This document shows positions 43,818 through 55,555 of a stretch of 64,000 nucleotides of DNA, one piece after another; position 1 is the stretch's first letter; every line of letters begins with the position of its first letter. The stretch is taken from contig QVOM02000073.1 in assembly GCA_003586115.2 (NCBI GenBank), positions 33,868,134 to 33,932,133 of the forward strand. Reading direction: 5' to 3'. The position numbers and the translations under genes are program-made. This stretch comes from Salvator merianae (taxonomy: Eukaryota; Chordata; Lepidosauria; Squamata; Teiidae). The notes under the pieces were generated by a model that did not search any database, was not told the origin of the DNA, and saw only the letters and a list, made by a program, of their open reading frames with translations.

Positions 43818-43917
43818 GGGGCCTGCCATAGTCTGCACTAGCATGTGGATGGCAGGTCCCTAATTTAGAATATAATAAGATCCAATGCAGAATAAGGTCC
43901 AGTGCAGAAAGGGGCCC
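43818..43917. mobile_element. Hairpin MITE (AATAAGGCC family), about 100 bp
   Basis: GGGCCTGCCATAGTCTGCAC at the left and AATAAGGTCCAGTGCAGAAA at the right. The left tip looks truncated. Non-coding. Confidence 0.55.
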
Positions 43918-44869
43918 AATGGGGCATGTCACATTTTATTTACTGTGTGAGGGTAAATATGTACTGTACAAAACTGTATTATGTGAAGGACAATTTTCTT
44001 GAAATATTTTTATGCAACAATCTAAGGATCAGAGTTACAATTCACATGCACTGAGGACAAGAAATACCATATAACTGTCAGTTGCAAGAACAAGATGCAT
44101 TTTTATTCCTACCTCCCTTGTACCATTTTCACAACAGCAAGAAGGATGCATGGGCTTCCTGTTCAACTTTCCGCAGGAGATTGATGGATCTGCTCTTGTC
44201 TTATAGATTAAACCTAAGAAAACTAGCAGAGGAGGGTGCACCAGAAGCATCGTCATCAATTTATTCCTGTAGTTCTTAGAAAGAAGAGGGCTACTACATG
44301 TGAGTTCGATTTGGCTATCACCTCAGCCAAATTACCCTATGAGTCATCCCTCAAAGCATACCTGAAATATGTGGTATTACTGTTACCTTGAAATCCACAT
44401 CAGGAGTCTTGCACTAGAGTTTTTATGCCAGACTATGTCCATTGAGAGGATCCAGCGGGACTCCATGAATCCTTTCTTCTTGAGGTGGTCCTAGGAGACT
44501 TTCTTACCAGGGAACTGGCAGAGGCGCCATGTCTTCCCATCTTAAGGTCCATCAGAAGAAAACTGGTCTAGAGGGGAAGCAGGTCCAGGAGCATAGCCCT
44601 GCTCCCAGGATTACAATACTATTGCTCTGCTTCTATGAAATATGCATATTGAAGGGAAATACTGAATCAAAAAGATTTTACATGTGTATGTAGCTCTAAA
44701 TCCATCCACTTTCATACATCATATTTCAAGGAGCCTGTGCATATTCTGCCAAATATAAGTGGATGTTACTTCTGGATTCCTATCTAAATCCCAAGAGTTG
44801 GGAAGATGGAGGCAATGGGGGCTGACCAGAGCACAAAGGATTAGGTTGCGAAGATACAGTCCTGTTCAT
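43918..44869. other. No gene seen
   Basis: No coding similarity. The 44,300-44,600 part has fragments resembling a decayed LINE C-terminus in codon texture, but no motif confirms it. Confidence 0.35.
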
Positions 44870-45840
44870 TGCATTTCTTAATCATGTGGAGCAAGCACAT
44901 GAAGGACATTTGTTTTCAATCACATCATGTGCGTGATCTCCAGAGAAAACCGTTTGCACATTATCTCTTATAATTACCAGAAAGGAATCTGTTAATCCCA
45001 ATAAATGTTGATTGTAAAAGAGGTCGAAAACGGTGCATGAATTTGAGAGTAGCCTCTTCTGGCTTGGAAAAGCTTCAGTGATCTGTTTGCATAAATATGA
45101 ATGCGAATTTAATGCACAGAACAGCGGCATGAAAGCTACTTTCATTTTGCTCCTCGAGTTCTTGTTCTCCACTGATGCTGAAAACAGCATGAGGTGCGCC
45201 CCAGCATTTGTATATCTGCACAAATAATGAAGGTATGCAAAATAGGACTTTCAGCATCTTTTCAAATTTGGATTCACCTATCTATGCAAATTGGGCTCTA
45301 TTGTTTTTCTGTTCTTAAGCCAGTGCTGGCCATTATGTGTCTTCGCTGCTCTCAGAGGACTGTTAAGACTACTTAAGAATACAGTATAAAACAAACCATT
45401 GTTTGCAACTTGGAGGCAACTAAAATAATCCATTTGAGTTATTGCTAAAAATAATCTCCATAACCAGCAGACAAATTAGAAGAGCCAAACAGAAGAATGC
45501 TGAGTAGGGTGGGGGGTAGAGAGAATGCCAGCTTTTCTGCTGCTTTCACAATACCATAAATGCAAATTACAAGTGGAGGTTTAAGCAAACTTAAGGCAAA
45601 GAATGATGGATAGGGTGGAGGGAAGTAAAGCTATACAGCAAGTGTAAAAATATGTTATTGAAGAATGTAATTTTGAATCAATTAGGGTCAGTAGAATGTG
45701 CCCTTGAGAGTGAGCAGTACTGACGCATTGGCAATTAGCCTTGATAATTGGTGAATAATCAGGTCTCCAGAAATCTACAACATCAGAAGAGCTGTTTCCA
45801 TCTCTGGGGGGGCTGATAATTTTGTTGTGGAGAGTAACCA
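44870..45840. other. Possible conserved noncoding elements
   Basis: The stretch shows no repeat hallmarks and has moderate base composition with AT-rich homeodomain/POU-like motifs (TTTGCATAAATATGAATGCG near 45,087; CAATTAGCCTTGATAATTGG near 45,731). Such texture is common in developmental enhancers. The small frames are not codon-like. Conservation cannot be tested here. Confidence 0.3.
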
Positions 45841-46375
45841 AATTTAAATGAGAATAGCAAGCTTGTACCTTGAACAGCCATGTAGAAGCAGGGGTTTCAG
45901 CAGGAGCAGCTCGCTGTGCTAAGGAGAAAGAACCTTCCGTGTTCTGTCTTCCTCATGGCATTTAAACTGCAAAGGAGCTGAGTTGTTCCTTCCATCTGAA
46001 TGATATTTTGCGATGAAGCGAAGTCACATAGATGCTGTAAGGCTTGAGAGCGGATCTTTTACAAATCTAACATTACATATTATTATTTTGTTGATCTGCA
46101 GTACCACTGAGTTGTGACCAAGGACTGCATGGGCACCTCTTGTTCTGACACAAAAGAAGACTTTTTTAGGTGTCCCAGTTATCATACAGTAAAAGTCCTA
46201 CACTAGATTTGGCTAACCCAGTGCACCATTCCATGAAGCTGCCCAGATAAACCTATGAGATGGCCACCAACTAGGACTGCTTTAAGTCAAGATTAGACAA
46301 ATTTATGGAAGAGAGGGAGTGATGAATGGCAACTAATGCATCGGACTGTTCACAGCTCTCCATATTAGAGAGGTT

Positions 46376-47432
46376 GGGTGTTTTCGCACTTGTAATTAGT
46401 GAGCATCAGGGATGCTCACTAGACAAGTGCCTTCGCACCAGATGACGGCCGTAACGACCGGCAGCGGACCTCATCCACTGTCGATCGTTACTACCACCAG
46501 ACAAGGTAAAAGGTATCCGAAACCTCACCCGAAGCTCAAAGTGAGCTTTCGGTGAGGCTTCATTCGCACCTACCTTATCCATGGTGGTGGCCATCTTCTG
46601 GGTGAGCAGCCCACCCATCACGTATGCGTGATCTGGCAATCGCGCAACACATGATGGGCAATGGGGCCTAATCCTTCGCACAGGCCCCAGTTGAGCCCAT
46701 GTCACCACGATTGGGTGTTTTGGTGCCCGATCGCGGGCGCGAATGGCGGTTGCCACAGCAGCAGCCTACAAACATCAGGCCGCTGCCGTGGTGACCGGGA
46801 GGTCGGCACGGTGCGCATGGCGATGATGCGATCGCGCATGTGCACTGGGCCTCTCCCCCCCCATAGCGGGATTGGGCCTTCCCGATAGGCCCCGTGGCCC
46901 CCCGATTGGGCGCGCCTGGCCTCATTGGGGTGATCAGGCTGCCCCGATCAGGCTGGGTGGGCCGAATCACGGCTCTGCAGGCCCGATCAGGAAGGCCCAA
47001 TCCCGCTACGGGGGGGGAGAGGCCCAGCGCGTACGCGCGATCGCGTCAACACCATGCGCACCGCATCTGCCTCCCGGTCGCCATGGTAGTGGCCTGACGC
47101 TTGTAGGTGACCACTGTTCGCGCCCACAATCGGACACCGAAACGCCAGACGGGGCACAGCGTGGCCCCATCTGGCATCCGAGACCCGATCGTGATGGTGT
47201 GGGCTCGACTGGGGCCTCACGCGGGCCCATTTGGGCCTGTGCAAAGGGATAGGCCCCATTGCTCACCGTGTGCACACATGCATGTGCGTGCAGCTGCTGG
47301 CCGCTGTCATGGCGAGCATCAGGAACGAACGCCATTATCCAGCCTCAGGTATGTTTTCAGGCCCCATAGTGCAGATGGTGTGGACTAATGGACTAATTAG
47401 CTCATTCTAGCGTGGAAGGTGTGAACAGGCCC
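46376..47432. mobile_element. 1.06-kb GC-rich foldback DNA element
   Basis: Two long inverted arms. GCACTGGGCCTCTCCCCCCC with TAGCGGGATTGGGCCTTCC near 46,840-46,885 is mirrored near 46,990-47,030. Outward blocks (GTGACCGGGAGG, CTACAAACATCAGGCC, CAATGGGGCCTA) are mirrored to 47,270. Left tip GGGTGTTTTCGCACTT; right tip (complement) GGGCCTGTTCACACCTT. Flanks are GTT and TTT. It is CpG-rich in AT-rich surroundings. Open frames on both strands reflect the palindrome and carry no domains. Related to 23,920-24,647 and 59,473-59,925. Confidence 0.8.
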
Positions 47433-47435
47433 TTT

Positions 47436-48026
47436 GTATGCCTCTAAAGATTAGTTCCTAATAGTTACATAATTTGAATGAGTGCTATGGTACTCTTTCC
47501 TAGTTGCTGGCTTTTCATAGGTACTTGGAAACTGGGAATACAAGTTGCCAGAATATATGGTGGCTTGATCTGATTTACCAAGTCTTCTCTTATGAGTTAC
47601 ATCAGGGTCAGCAAGGCCAGAATTGTAATCCTAGCAACATTTGCAATGTCTAGGACCACTTACTCCTAGCCTATGCAAGTGATCTCCACTTTTATGCCCT
47701 TCATAGCTTTAAGACCATGACCTTTATAGTGTGCAGATAAAATGCATGCAATTGGGTAGAAAAAAAGAGAGCTCCCAGGGACCAACTTGCTTCTGTAAGA
47801 GTACAGACGAACACCTTTTGAGCTTCTTCCTTCCAGACCTCATCCTCTTTGTTCATGTCTCTTTTAGAAGCTCTTAAAGGAATCATCTGGACTAGCATGT
47901 TTGCATGTTATACTTTTCCATGAAGTATGCTTCCAACACTATGAGTCTACTGAGAAAAACTCTGGTAGGCATGTGAATTTAAAAGAAGGGACCTGTAATG
48001 ATATAGACTCTGATTTTACAATCCTA
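47436..48026. other. No gene seen
   Basis: No coding or repeat similarity recognised. Confidence 0.4.
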
Positions 48027-48510
48027 GGCTGCCTCCAGATGGTGAGAAGAAAACATGGAATCTTGTTTAGAACCCACAATTGCCTCTCGCCACCCCTGCC
48101 AGATGGAAGGTCACCATTGCAGGACAAGCACAGGCCCTTACCTTTCTGGACACTTGCTCCCATGATATCATGGTATATAGATCTGAACATTTTGACAGCG
48201 CGAAATACCCAAAAATACACAATTGCCGCTCCTGCACATGCACGGGGAGCATTTTCAGACTGGTTTGGCCCTGCACATGTGTGGTGGCCATTTCCATGAT
48301 GGCAGATCCTGGGAGCAAGTGTCTAGACAAGGTAAGTCGTCACACTATATCAGTAAAACTCAGTTTAGGAGTTTTTTTTCCCCACAATAGCGATATTGTG
48401 GGATTTCACCTAATATCCTGGGGCTATGTTGGGTTTGCCACACATATGTGTGGCAGTCCCAACATAGTGTTGGGATAATCCCAGGTTTTGTATCCTGTCT
48501 GGATGCAGAC
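48027..48510. mobile_element. DNA element of the GGCTGCATCCAGA type
   Basis: Left tip GGCTGCCTCCAGATGGTGAG; right tip (complement) GTCTGCATCCAGACAGGATA. Internal inverted pairs include CCCACAATAGCGATATTGTGGG, and GTTGGGTTTGCCACACATATG with its mirror. Non-coding, about 484 bp. Confidence 0.65.
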
Positions 48511-49815
48511 ATAGTGGCTATAAGATTCAGTTCATAAGGCTCCTATTTGCCTGTTCAAGAAGCTCCTGACCACCAGCATGAACAAGAAGACTGCCTGGTC
48601 CTGAACCCAGATTCATTCCAGATTCTGTCTTGAAGTTCTAGTCACGCTAGATTCCTTTTTGGCTGTGACATGTGGTTTCTTCTCTCACACAGTTTCCAAT
48701 GTCCAGGGAGAGCATTTAAATATAAGAGGAGCTCATGACAGAAAGCAGGCATTCAGTTATCATAGATCTCTAAAATTAGGAATACAGCATAGCAGTTAAG
48801 AATAATAAATGAAACATATTAACAATAATACCCAAGCACCGGGTTACACGGCATATAGTAAAACAGTATTTTCCTATTTAAAGTTCTCATTTTCTGATAC
48901 TATTATGCCTTTTCTAGCAATTTGATTTGGCAGAAAGGGTTGCAACCTCATTCCACTTGATCAGTCTAGCTACTTATACAATCCCTCTCTGACCCACTGG
49001 CATTCCATGTCTTTGAAAATGGAACCTGATTAAATCTTGAGACATTTTTATTTAGAATGTCAGACACATGGCAGATAAATGGGAACAGACAGAAGAAACT
49101 TCCTAGCTCTTTCACTTTATGCAATCAGTGAGGTGTATCCCAGATTAATGCTCTTTACCAGAGGAAGGAGCTACAGTGACATTTACTGTTATTGTTACTG
49201 CCGTTGGAGTTTAAAGTTGCTCTGGTGAAAGTGCATGCACAGAGATGGGTTGCAGTTTTGTTCAGAGATGAATCCTATGGAAGTCAATGAGGTTTAAAGG
49301 TACCTACCTATGCATAAATAAAATAAAACAAAATCTGACTTAGAGTTTAGAATGCTGGTGCCAAGAAATCTTTGCTTCAGGATACATTTTCTTAGAATGA
49401 CACCAGCATGGGTTGCTTTTCTTTGTTTGTTTATTCAAGAGGTGTAGAACCGTTCAGATATTGGGTAGGGTCATACATTTTACATTTGCTTCTGCTGTAG
49501 AACTTTTTACTTATTGGTTTTTTTTTTTCATTTTTAATCTTTGCTTTTAGTTTTTACTCTTTTTTACCTATCTTGTATGTTGCTTTGGGGCCTAGCCATC
49601 TAGGCGAAGTTTAAAAATGCCAGTAAAAAACAAACAAATCAATAACTTGCTTGAAGGTCAAGCGAGAGGCACAAGAAGGCAGGATCTGCATAGGTGATTC
49701 CTGGCATCACTCTAACAAAAGTGCTGCTGGGAATTGCACTAAGACAAGAGGTGCATTCTGTAGTGTTCTTAAAAGTGATGGTGTGCTGATCACATGCCTG
49801 CTACTGTCTCCAGCT
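48511..49815. other. No gene seen
   Basis: A sense retroelement tail is likely near 49,555-49,640 (TTGCTTTGGGGCCTAG then AGTTTAAAAATGCCAGTAAA). No coding similarity otherwise. Confidence 0.4.
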
Positions 49816-49897
49816 GTGCAAACATCACAGCCAGGGAACTTTCATAAGGAAAACTCAGCACCACAATTTGTTTCTTTGGCATTCTGTCTTCCATATG

Positions 49898-50230
49898 AAG
49901 AAGAAGAAGAAGAAGAAGAAGAAGAAGAAGAAGAAGAAGAAGAAGAAGAAGAAGAAGAATTTGGTTTTTATACCCCACTTTTCTCAGCCGAAGCTGACTC
50001 AAAGCGGCTTACAAGGTTATTTTTCACCCGAAGGCTTACATCTATCTTCCACATCACACAAGTGATGCTCCCTATTTATCTACTTGCAATTACTTGCTTT
50101 CGAACAGCTAGGTTGGCTGGAGCTAGTGGCCAGTAGAGGGCGCTCATCCCCTCTACACGGCAGACAAGGGCCTCGGACTCTGATCCTCCTATTGAAAGAT
50201 CAGTGCCTTAGCCACCTGCGCCACCGTGCC
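49898..50230 (-). mobile_element. tRNA-like SINE with (GAA)n tail, inserted in BovB
   Basis: On the minus strand it begins GGAGGCACGGTGGCGCAGGT (tRNA-like head with an A-box-like GTGGCGCAGGTGG), has a possible B-box GTTCGAAAGCA, a body ending GTAAGCCGCTTTGAGTC...GGGGTATAAAAACCAA, and a (TTC)n tail, i.e. (GAA)n on plus at 49,898-49,959. An exact 8-bp duplication TCCATATG flanks it (49,890-49,897 and 50,231-50,238). Family name not assigned. Confidence 0.8.
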
Positions 50231-51540
50231 TCCATATGGTCCAACTCTCACAGCCATATATTACTACTGGGAAAACCATAGCATTGGCTGCACAGACTTT
50301 TGTTGACAAGGTGATATTCTGCTTTTTAAAATTTTGCCCAGGTTTGCTAAGTTTTTCTCTCAAGGAGCAAACTTTTTTTTTTTAATTTCATGACTGCAGT
50401 TATTGTCTGCAGTGATCTTTGACTTCAAGAAAATAAAATCTGATATTGCTTCCATTTCTTTCCCCTCTACTTGCCAGAAAGTGATGGAATGAGGAGCCAT
50501 GTTCTTTGTTTGTTTTTAGAAAGATCCTCAGGCCAGGTTTTGCAGTCTTCTCTTTCACCCTCATCAAGAGGTTCCTTAATTCTCCTTCACTTTCTGCTAT
50601 CAGAGTTGTATCAGCAGGGAATCTGAGATTGTTAATATTTCTCCTAGCACTCTTAATTCTGGCTTTTGATTAATCCAGTCTGGCATTTCTCATGATGTAT
50701 TCTACATATACGTTAAAAAAATAAGGTGGCAATATATAACCTTATCGAACTCCTTTACCAATTTTGAATCAATTAGTTGTTCCATGGTTGTTTCTAACTG
50801 TTGCTTCTTGATCTGCATGCAGGTTCCTCAGGAGACAGGTAAGATGGTCTGATGCTTCTATCTCTTTAAAAACATGTCACAATTTGTAGTGAACCACACA
50901 GTCTAAGGATTTAGAGTAGTTAATGAAGCAGAAGTAGGTGGTGTTTTTTTGTTTGTTTTTCCCCTGGAACTCCCTTGCTATCTTAATACAGCAAATCTTA
51001 GCAGTTTGATCTCTAGTTCCTCTGCCTCTTTGAAAATCAGCTTGCAGTTCTGGTAGTTCTCAGTTCACATATTGCTGAAGCCTAGTTTGCAGAACCTTAA
51101 GTCTAACATTGCTAATGTGTTAAATGTGTGCAATTGCTTGGTAGTTTGAACATTCTTTGGCATTGCCCTTCTTTTGGTTTGGAAGGTAAACTGACCTTTT
51201 CCTATCTAGTGGCCACTGTTGAGTTTTCCAGGATGTCTGGCTCTAGGCCAGTGACCACACCGTTGTGACTGTCATTGATGTTAAGATCGTTTTTGTGTAG
51301 TTCTTCTGTGTATTCATGCCACTTCTTAATCTCTTCTACTTCTGTTAGAGCCCTACCTAGTATTTTTGTCTTTTATCATGCATGAAAAAAATCCCTTGAT
51401 ATCTCCAATTTTTTTGCAGAGATCTCTTATCTTTCCTGTTCTGTTATTTTCTTCTTTGCATTGCTCATGCAAGAAGTCCTTATCTCTCCTTGCTATTCTC
51501 TGAAAGTTGCATTCAGTTTGCTATATCTTTCTCTTTCGCC

Positions 51541-51592
<52 letters not shown>

Positions 51593-51594
51593 TC
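51541..51594. repeat. (TTTC)n microsatellite
   Basis: About 13 tandem TTTC units inside BovB copy 2; a polypyrimidine tract. Confidence 0.95.
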
Positions 51595-52690
51595 GCTATT
51601 TGTAAAGCCTCATCAGACAGCTATTTTACTTCCTTGTTTTTCTTTTTCTTTGTGATGCTTTTTGTTGCTGTGTCTTCTACAATGTTATGAGCATCTGTCC
51701 ATAGTTCTTCAGGCACTCTGTCTGCGAGATCTAAGCCCTTAAAATTATTGATCACCTCCACTGCATATTCATAAGGAATATTATTTAGGTGATACCCATA
51801 TTGTCTAGTGACTTTTCCTACTTTCTTCAATTTAAGTCTGAATTTGTAGTCAGGAACTCATGATCTGAGCCACAGTCAGCTCCATGTCTTGTTTTTACTG
51901 ACTGTATAGAGCTTTTCCACCTTTGGTTGCAGTGTCTATAATCAACCTGATTTTGGTATTGACCATCTGATGATGTCCATGTATAGACTCAGATTACTGC
52001 GATGTCAAACTGTTTGCCTTGGATTCAAATAGAGATCATTCTGTCATTTTTGAGATTGTACCCCAAGTACTGCTTTTCTCACCTTTTTATTAACTGTGAG
52101 GGCTACTCCATTTCTTTTAAAGGATTCTTACCCACAATAGTAAATATAATGGTCATCCTGAATTAAATTCACCCTTTCCCATCCATTTCCCATCCATTGA
52201 CTGACTCCCAAGAAGTCAATGTTTAATCTTACCATCTAATGTTTGACCACATCCAACTTATCTTGCTTCATAGATCTTACATTCTAGGTTCCGATGCAAT
52301 ATTGTTCCATACAGTGTCAGACGTTCCTTTGACCACCAGACACATATACAGCTGAATGTCCTTTTGGATCTAGCCTAACTGTTTCACACTTTCTGGAGCT
52401 ATTTGTAATCACCCTCCACTCTTCCCTAGTAACATATTGGACAACGTCCGACCTGAGGGGCTCATCTTCCTGTGTTGTATCTTGTAGATTTTTTGATACT
52501 GTCCATGGGGTTTTCTTGGCAAGGATACTGGGGTGGTTTGCCATTTCCTTCTCTTGTGGCTCACTCTTTGTCAGAACTCTCCACTTTGGCCTGTCTGTCT
52601 TAGGAGTCCCTGCATGGCATATCACATAGCTTCACTGAGCTACACAAGCCCCTCTGCTACAAGGAGGCAGTGATCCATGAAGGGGAAACC

Positions 52691-55190
52691 TTGTATAAGA
52701 AATTCAAAAACAAAATCATTTTTGCTTTTGTTCTCTTCCTACATTTGACAAGATTTAACCTGACAGCAGAAAAAAAAAAAATACCTATCTTAAGCTTTGT
52801 AACTTTCATTGCATTTCTGACTATTGTTCCTTGGCATAAGGTAGCATACTACTGGGCAGGAAAAACTGAGTGTGGAATGACCACTAGGTCAGCAAATGAA
52901 AGTGAATATGCTCAGTGGCCTGATTATCAGCTGGTGGTGATTTGGCACTTCTCATCCGAGTGCTTTTAAACACGTGCGCCCACATTTATATAGGATGCTA
53001 GGTGATGCAGTCAAATCATCTGAAAAGCATACCTTTCCATTTTCCTTTTCCTCCTTAGTCATCCCAGCTAGAAACAAATTGTCTCTTTCCAGCTAGGCTT
53101 ATTGGCCTCAAATTGAAACAGGATGTAAAATTGAGCTCTTAACCTGGCTGACATTTGTGGGTGTTTTTTAGTATTCCATATATGGTGTGATAGAGCATTG
53201 TCATAAGGACTCCTCAGTACTCGGTCTCTTTGGCTGACTGCTGTGAACAAAAGCCCAAAGGATTTTAACCTGCCAGTCATTTGCAGATTTATATGAAAGT
53301 TCAAACAACACTGAGATGAAGGCTATTTTGTGTGCATTCGCAAAAGGAAGATTCTGAATTAATTTAACATGTCCTTTATATTACAAATGTCACATCACTA
53401 TGAGTAAGTAATTTAAGACCTACTCTTTTGCTGTTCCTTCAGCAGAATGGAAACAATATTCCTTTAGGTCCAAAGATATGAGAATATATTCAGACAAAAA
53501 TGCTTATGAATGTGTGTTCATGCTTATGAATTAGTAAAAACAAATTCAGTATGATTTATGATTTTAGTGCCTGCTAGCTATTGCACTCATGGTCAAATAC
53601 AGTTGAATTGTAAAACTATGCTACTGTTTTTCTCACATGCGATGAAAGTCAAGCGGAATGAGATTATTTGGAATGACCATTTTTTCATCCACATATATCT
53701 CTCATTAGCCAGAATCATGAGACTACATTAAAGGGTAGATCACTGGTAAAAAGGGCCAGATGCCAGTGAGATGAAGAAAATCAGAGGCATGGCATGCCTA
53801 GAATATATTCCTATGGCCTCAGCAATAGTGAAAAACCTCTGTCCCATCCCCAGTATTTTCCTAGACAGATTGTGGTTTTCAGCCAGGTCACCCTCTTGGC
53901 TCTGTCAGTAGGTAGGAAAAAATTCTGTTTGAAAACTCATCACAGTTATTCTGTGTGAACAGAGGATGTAAATTTGTTTGGTATGTTTCCATATCAGATC
54001 TGAGACTCCAGGGCATGGCAGAAAAATCGAGAAAGATGAGATGACATGAGATAGATTACCTGAGGAGTAGAGTTGTGTTTTGTTCAGATGCTCTTAAAAA
54101 TGCACCAGTTACCCACTCTTGTGATGCATGGTCATACAGTTGTGGATGCCTGCTGTCCGCACTCATTTACAGAGATTTTGGCTGTGATCAGATGACCTTA
54201 TTATTGTGGCAGGAATATTATATGCATGACCTGATGGTCACACATGTGTGTGTTCCTGTTGCCCATGGTCCTTGAGGGAGATGCAGGAAGGCATAGGGAG
54301 GGGACAGTGTGGGATTCTGCCTTGACAGGGCACTATGGCAGCTCTCCTTTCCTGATGTGCCAAACAGGGGATTGTGTTACACCTGACACTGGCATAGCTG
54401 TTGAGCAACTGGTTGAAATGGCCAGCTGCTGAAGCTATAAAATTGTTTGTGGCATAATCTGAAGGTGCAGCTTTGCTGGGTTTGTGCAATAGGACCTAGG
54501 AGGGGTCTGTTGGTTTAGGAGTGGGATGCTTACTCACTCTGGCAGTTGTGTGATTATGGCAATAGAAAGGATGGGACAGGAAGAGCACAGCACATCCTGC
54601 TGTGCCAGTTTGGGATTCCATGGGGTGCCCTTTGCTGACACAACAGTGCAGTGGTTGGCTCTATTAACACCTGTAGAGCATGCCAGACAGCCACAAAATG
54701 CTCTGCACCCTGCTCTAGAGGCATAGCAGGGACAGCACAACAGCAGGTGTGTGCACCAGTGATGGACCACCACTGACCCATCTGGCCACTAGTTTTAAGC
54801 CAAAACAATTGGTGGCTTCAAGACTTGAAATGAATCTTAAGCAGATTCAAGAAGGCAGGGTTTCTATTAATAAAGTAACCAAAAGTGCTGCAGAGGTGAA
54901 ACTAGATATCGGGGACAGTCCATAGTTTAAATGTAAAGAAATGCACCAGGGATGTAAGAATCCAGCTGGGTGATTGTACGAACATGGGAGGGTTAGGAAG
55001 ACACAAGAATAGGGCAACAAAGTGGAATACAGAGCCAAATCTGAGGATGCTATACTCAAAAGTAGATTGGTCTCTTTTTGCCTTATTAAGCCCTGAAATC
55101 AGATAGGGACCAGTATGGGAAACAGCAAAGGAGAAGACTGTAGGTGCTGTAACTAGGATTGCCACATTCCTTTGTAAGCAGGACAACTTC
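52691..55190. other. About 2.5 kb, no gene seen
   Basis: Short open frames without domains. The stretch 54,170-54,790 has inverted-repeat-like texture (CACACATGTGTGTG) but no defined ends. Confidence 0.4.
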
Positions 55191-55214
55191 ATCCTGTAGC
55201 AAACTAACAGCATA

Positions 55215-55330
55215 ACACTTTTATTTTATTTATTTATTTATTTATTTATTTATTAGTCTTATATCCTGCCCATCCCGAATTGGGCTCTGGGCGGCTACCA
55301 ACAAGTTCAAATCACATTAAAACATCGATA
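55215..55330 (-). repeat. LINE/SINE 3'-end fragment, antisense, with (TTTA)n
   Basis: A TTTA run at 55,220-55,254 is followed by GTCTTATATCCTGCCCATCC and GGGCTCTGGGCGGCTACCAA, the complement of a widespread squamate retroelement tail. Confidence 0.6.
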
Positions 55331-55494
55331 AAAACACAAGAAATACTTGCTATTCCAGTATGGCAGGCATCATGACATCAGTGCTTAATAATGATGATTA
55401 TGAGTTTATGGAATTGTTTATTGAGGGAGAATGAGTGGAAAGGTGGGAGGGTTATATTTTAAAAATGTGTTAATACTTTATTTTATCTTTTTAC

Positions 55495-55555
55495 TATTGT
55501 GACCCACCCTGGGACCTTTTGGTGAAGGACAAGATATAAATTCTTAAATAAAACT
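55495..55555 (+). repeat. LINE 3'-tail fragment, sense
   Basis: GTGACCCACCCTGGGACC then AAGGACAAGATATAAATTC and AATAAA matches the common L2/CR1-type 3' terminus. Confidence 0.5.

Larger units (their letters stand above)
49820..52690 (-). pseudogene. BovB (RTE) LINE copy 2, antisense, carrying a SINE
   Basis: Parallel to copy 1. Shared blocks include TTTGGCATTC, ATGGTCCAACTCTCACAG, the RT-region complement near 50,750-50,960, AGCATCTGTCCATAGTTCTT, and the far 5' part ending near AGTGATCCATGAAGGGGA (52,668-52,684). Minus-strand peptides include ILAKKTPWTVSKNLQDTT and VPEELWTDAHNIVEDTATK. Frames are broken. It keeps the uninterrupted sites used by the hAT element (51,881-51,888) and by the foldback element (about 51,897) in copy 1. 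Endpoints are approximate. Confidence 0.87.

Noticed and set aside
46406..47388. Several overlapping frames of 90-126 codons
   Set aside because: Mirror-image frames of a foldback element; no recognisable protein.
49651..50136. 161-codon frame with a poly-Glu run
   Set aside because: The Glu run is the SINE (GAA)n tail and the frame crosses the SINE/BovB border.
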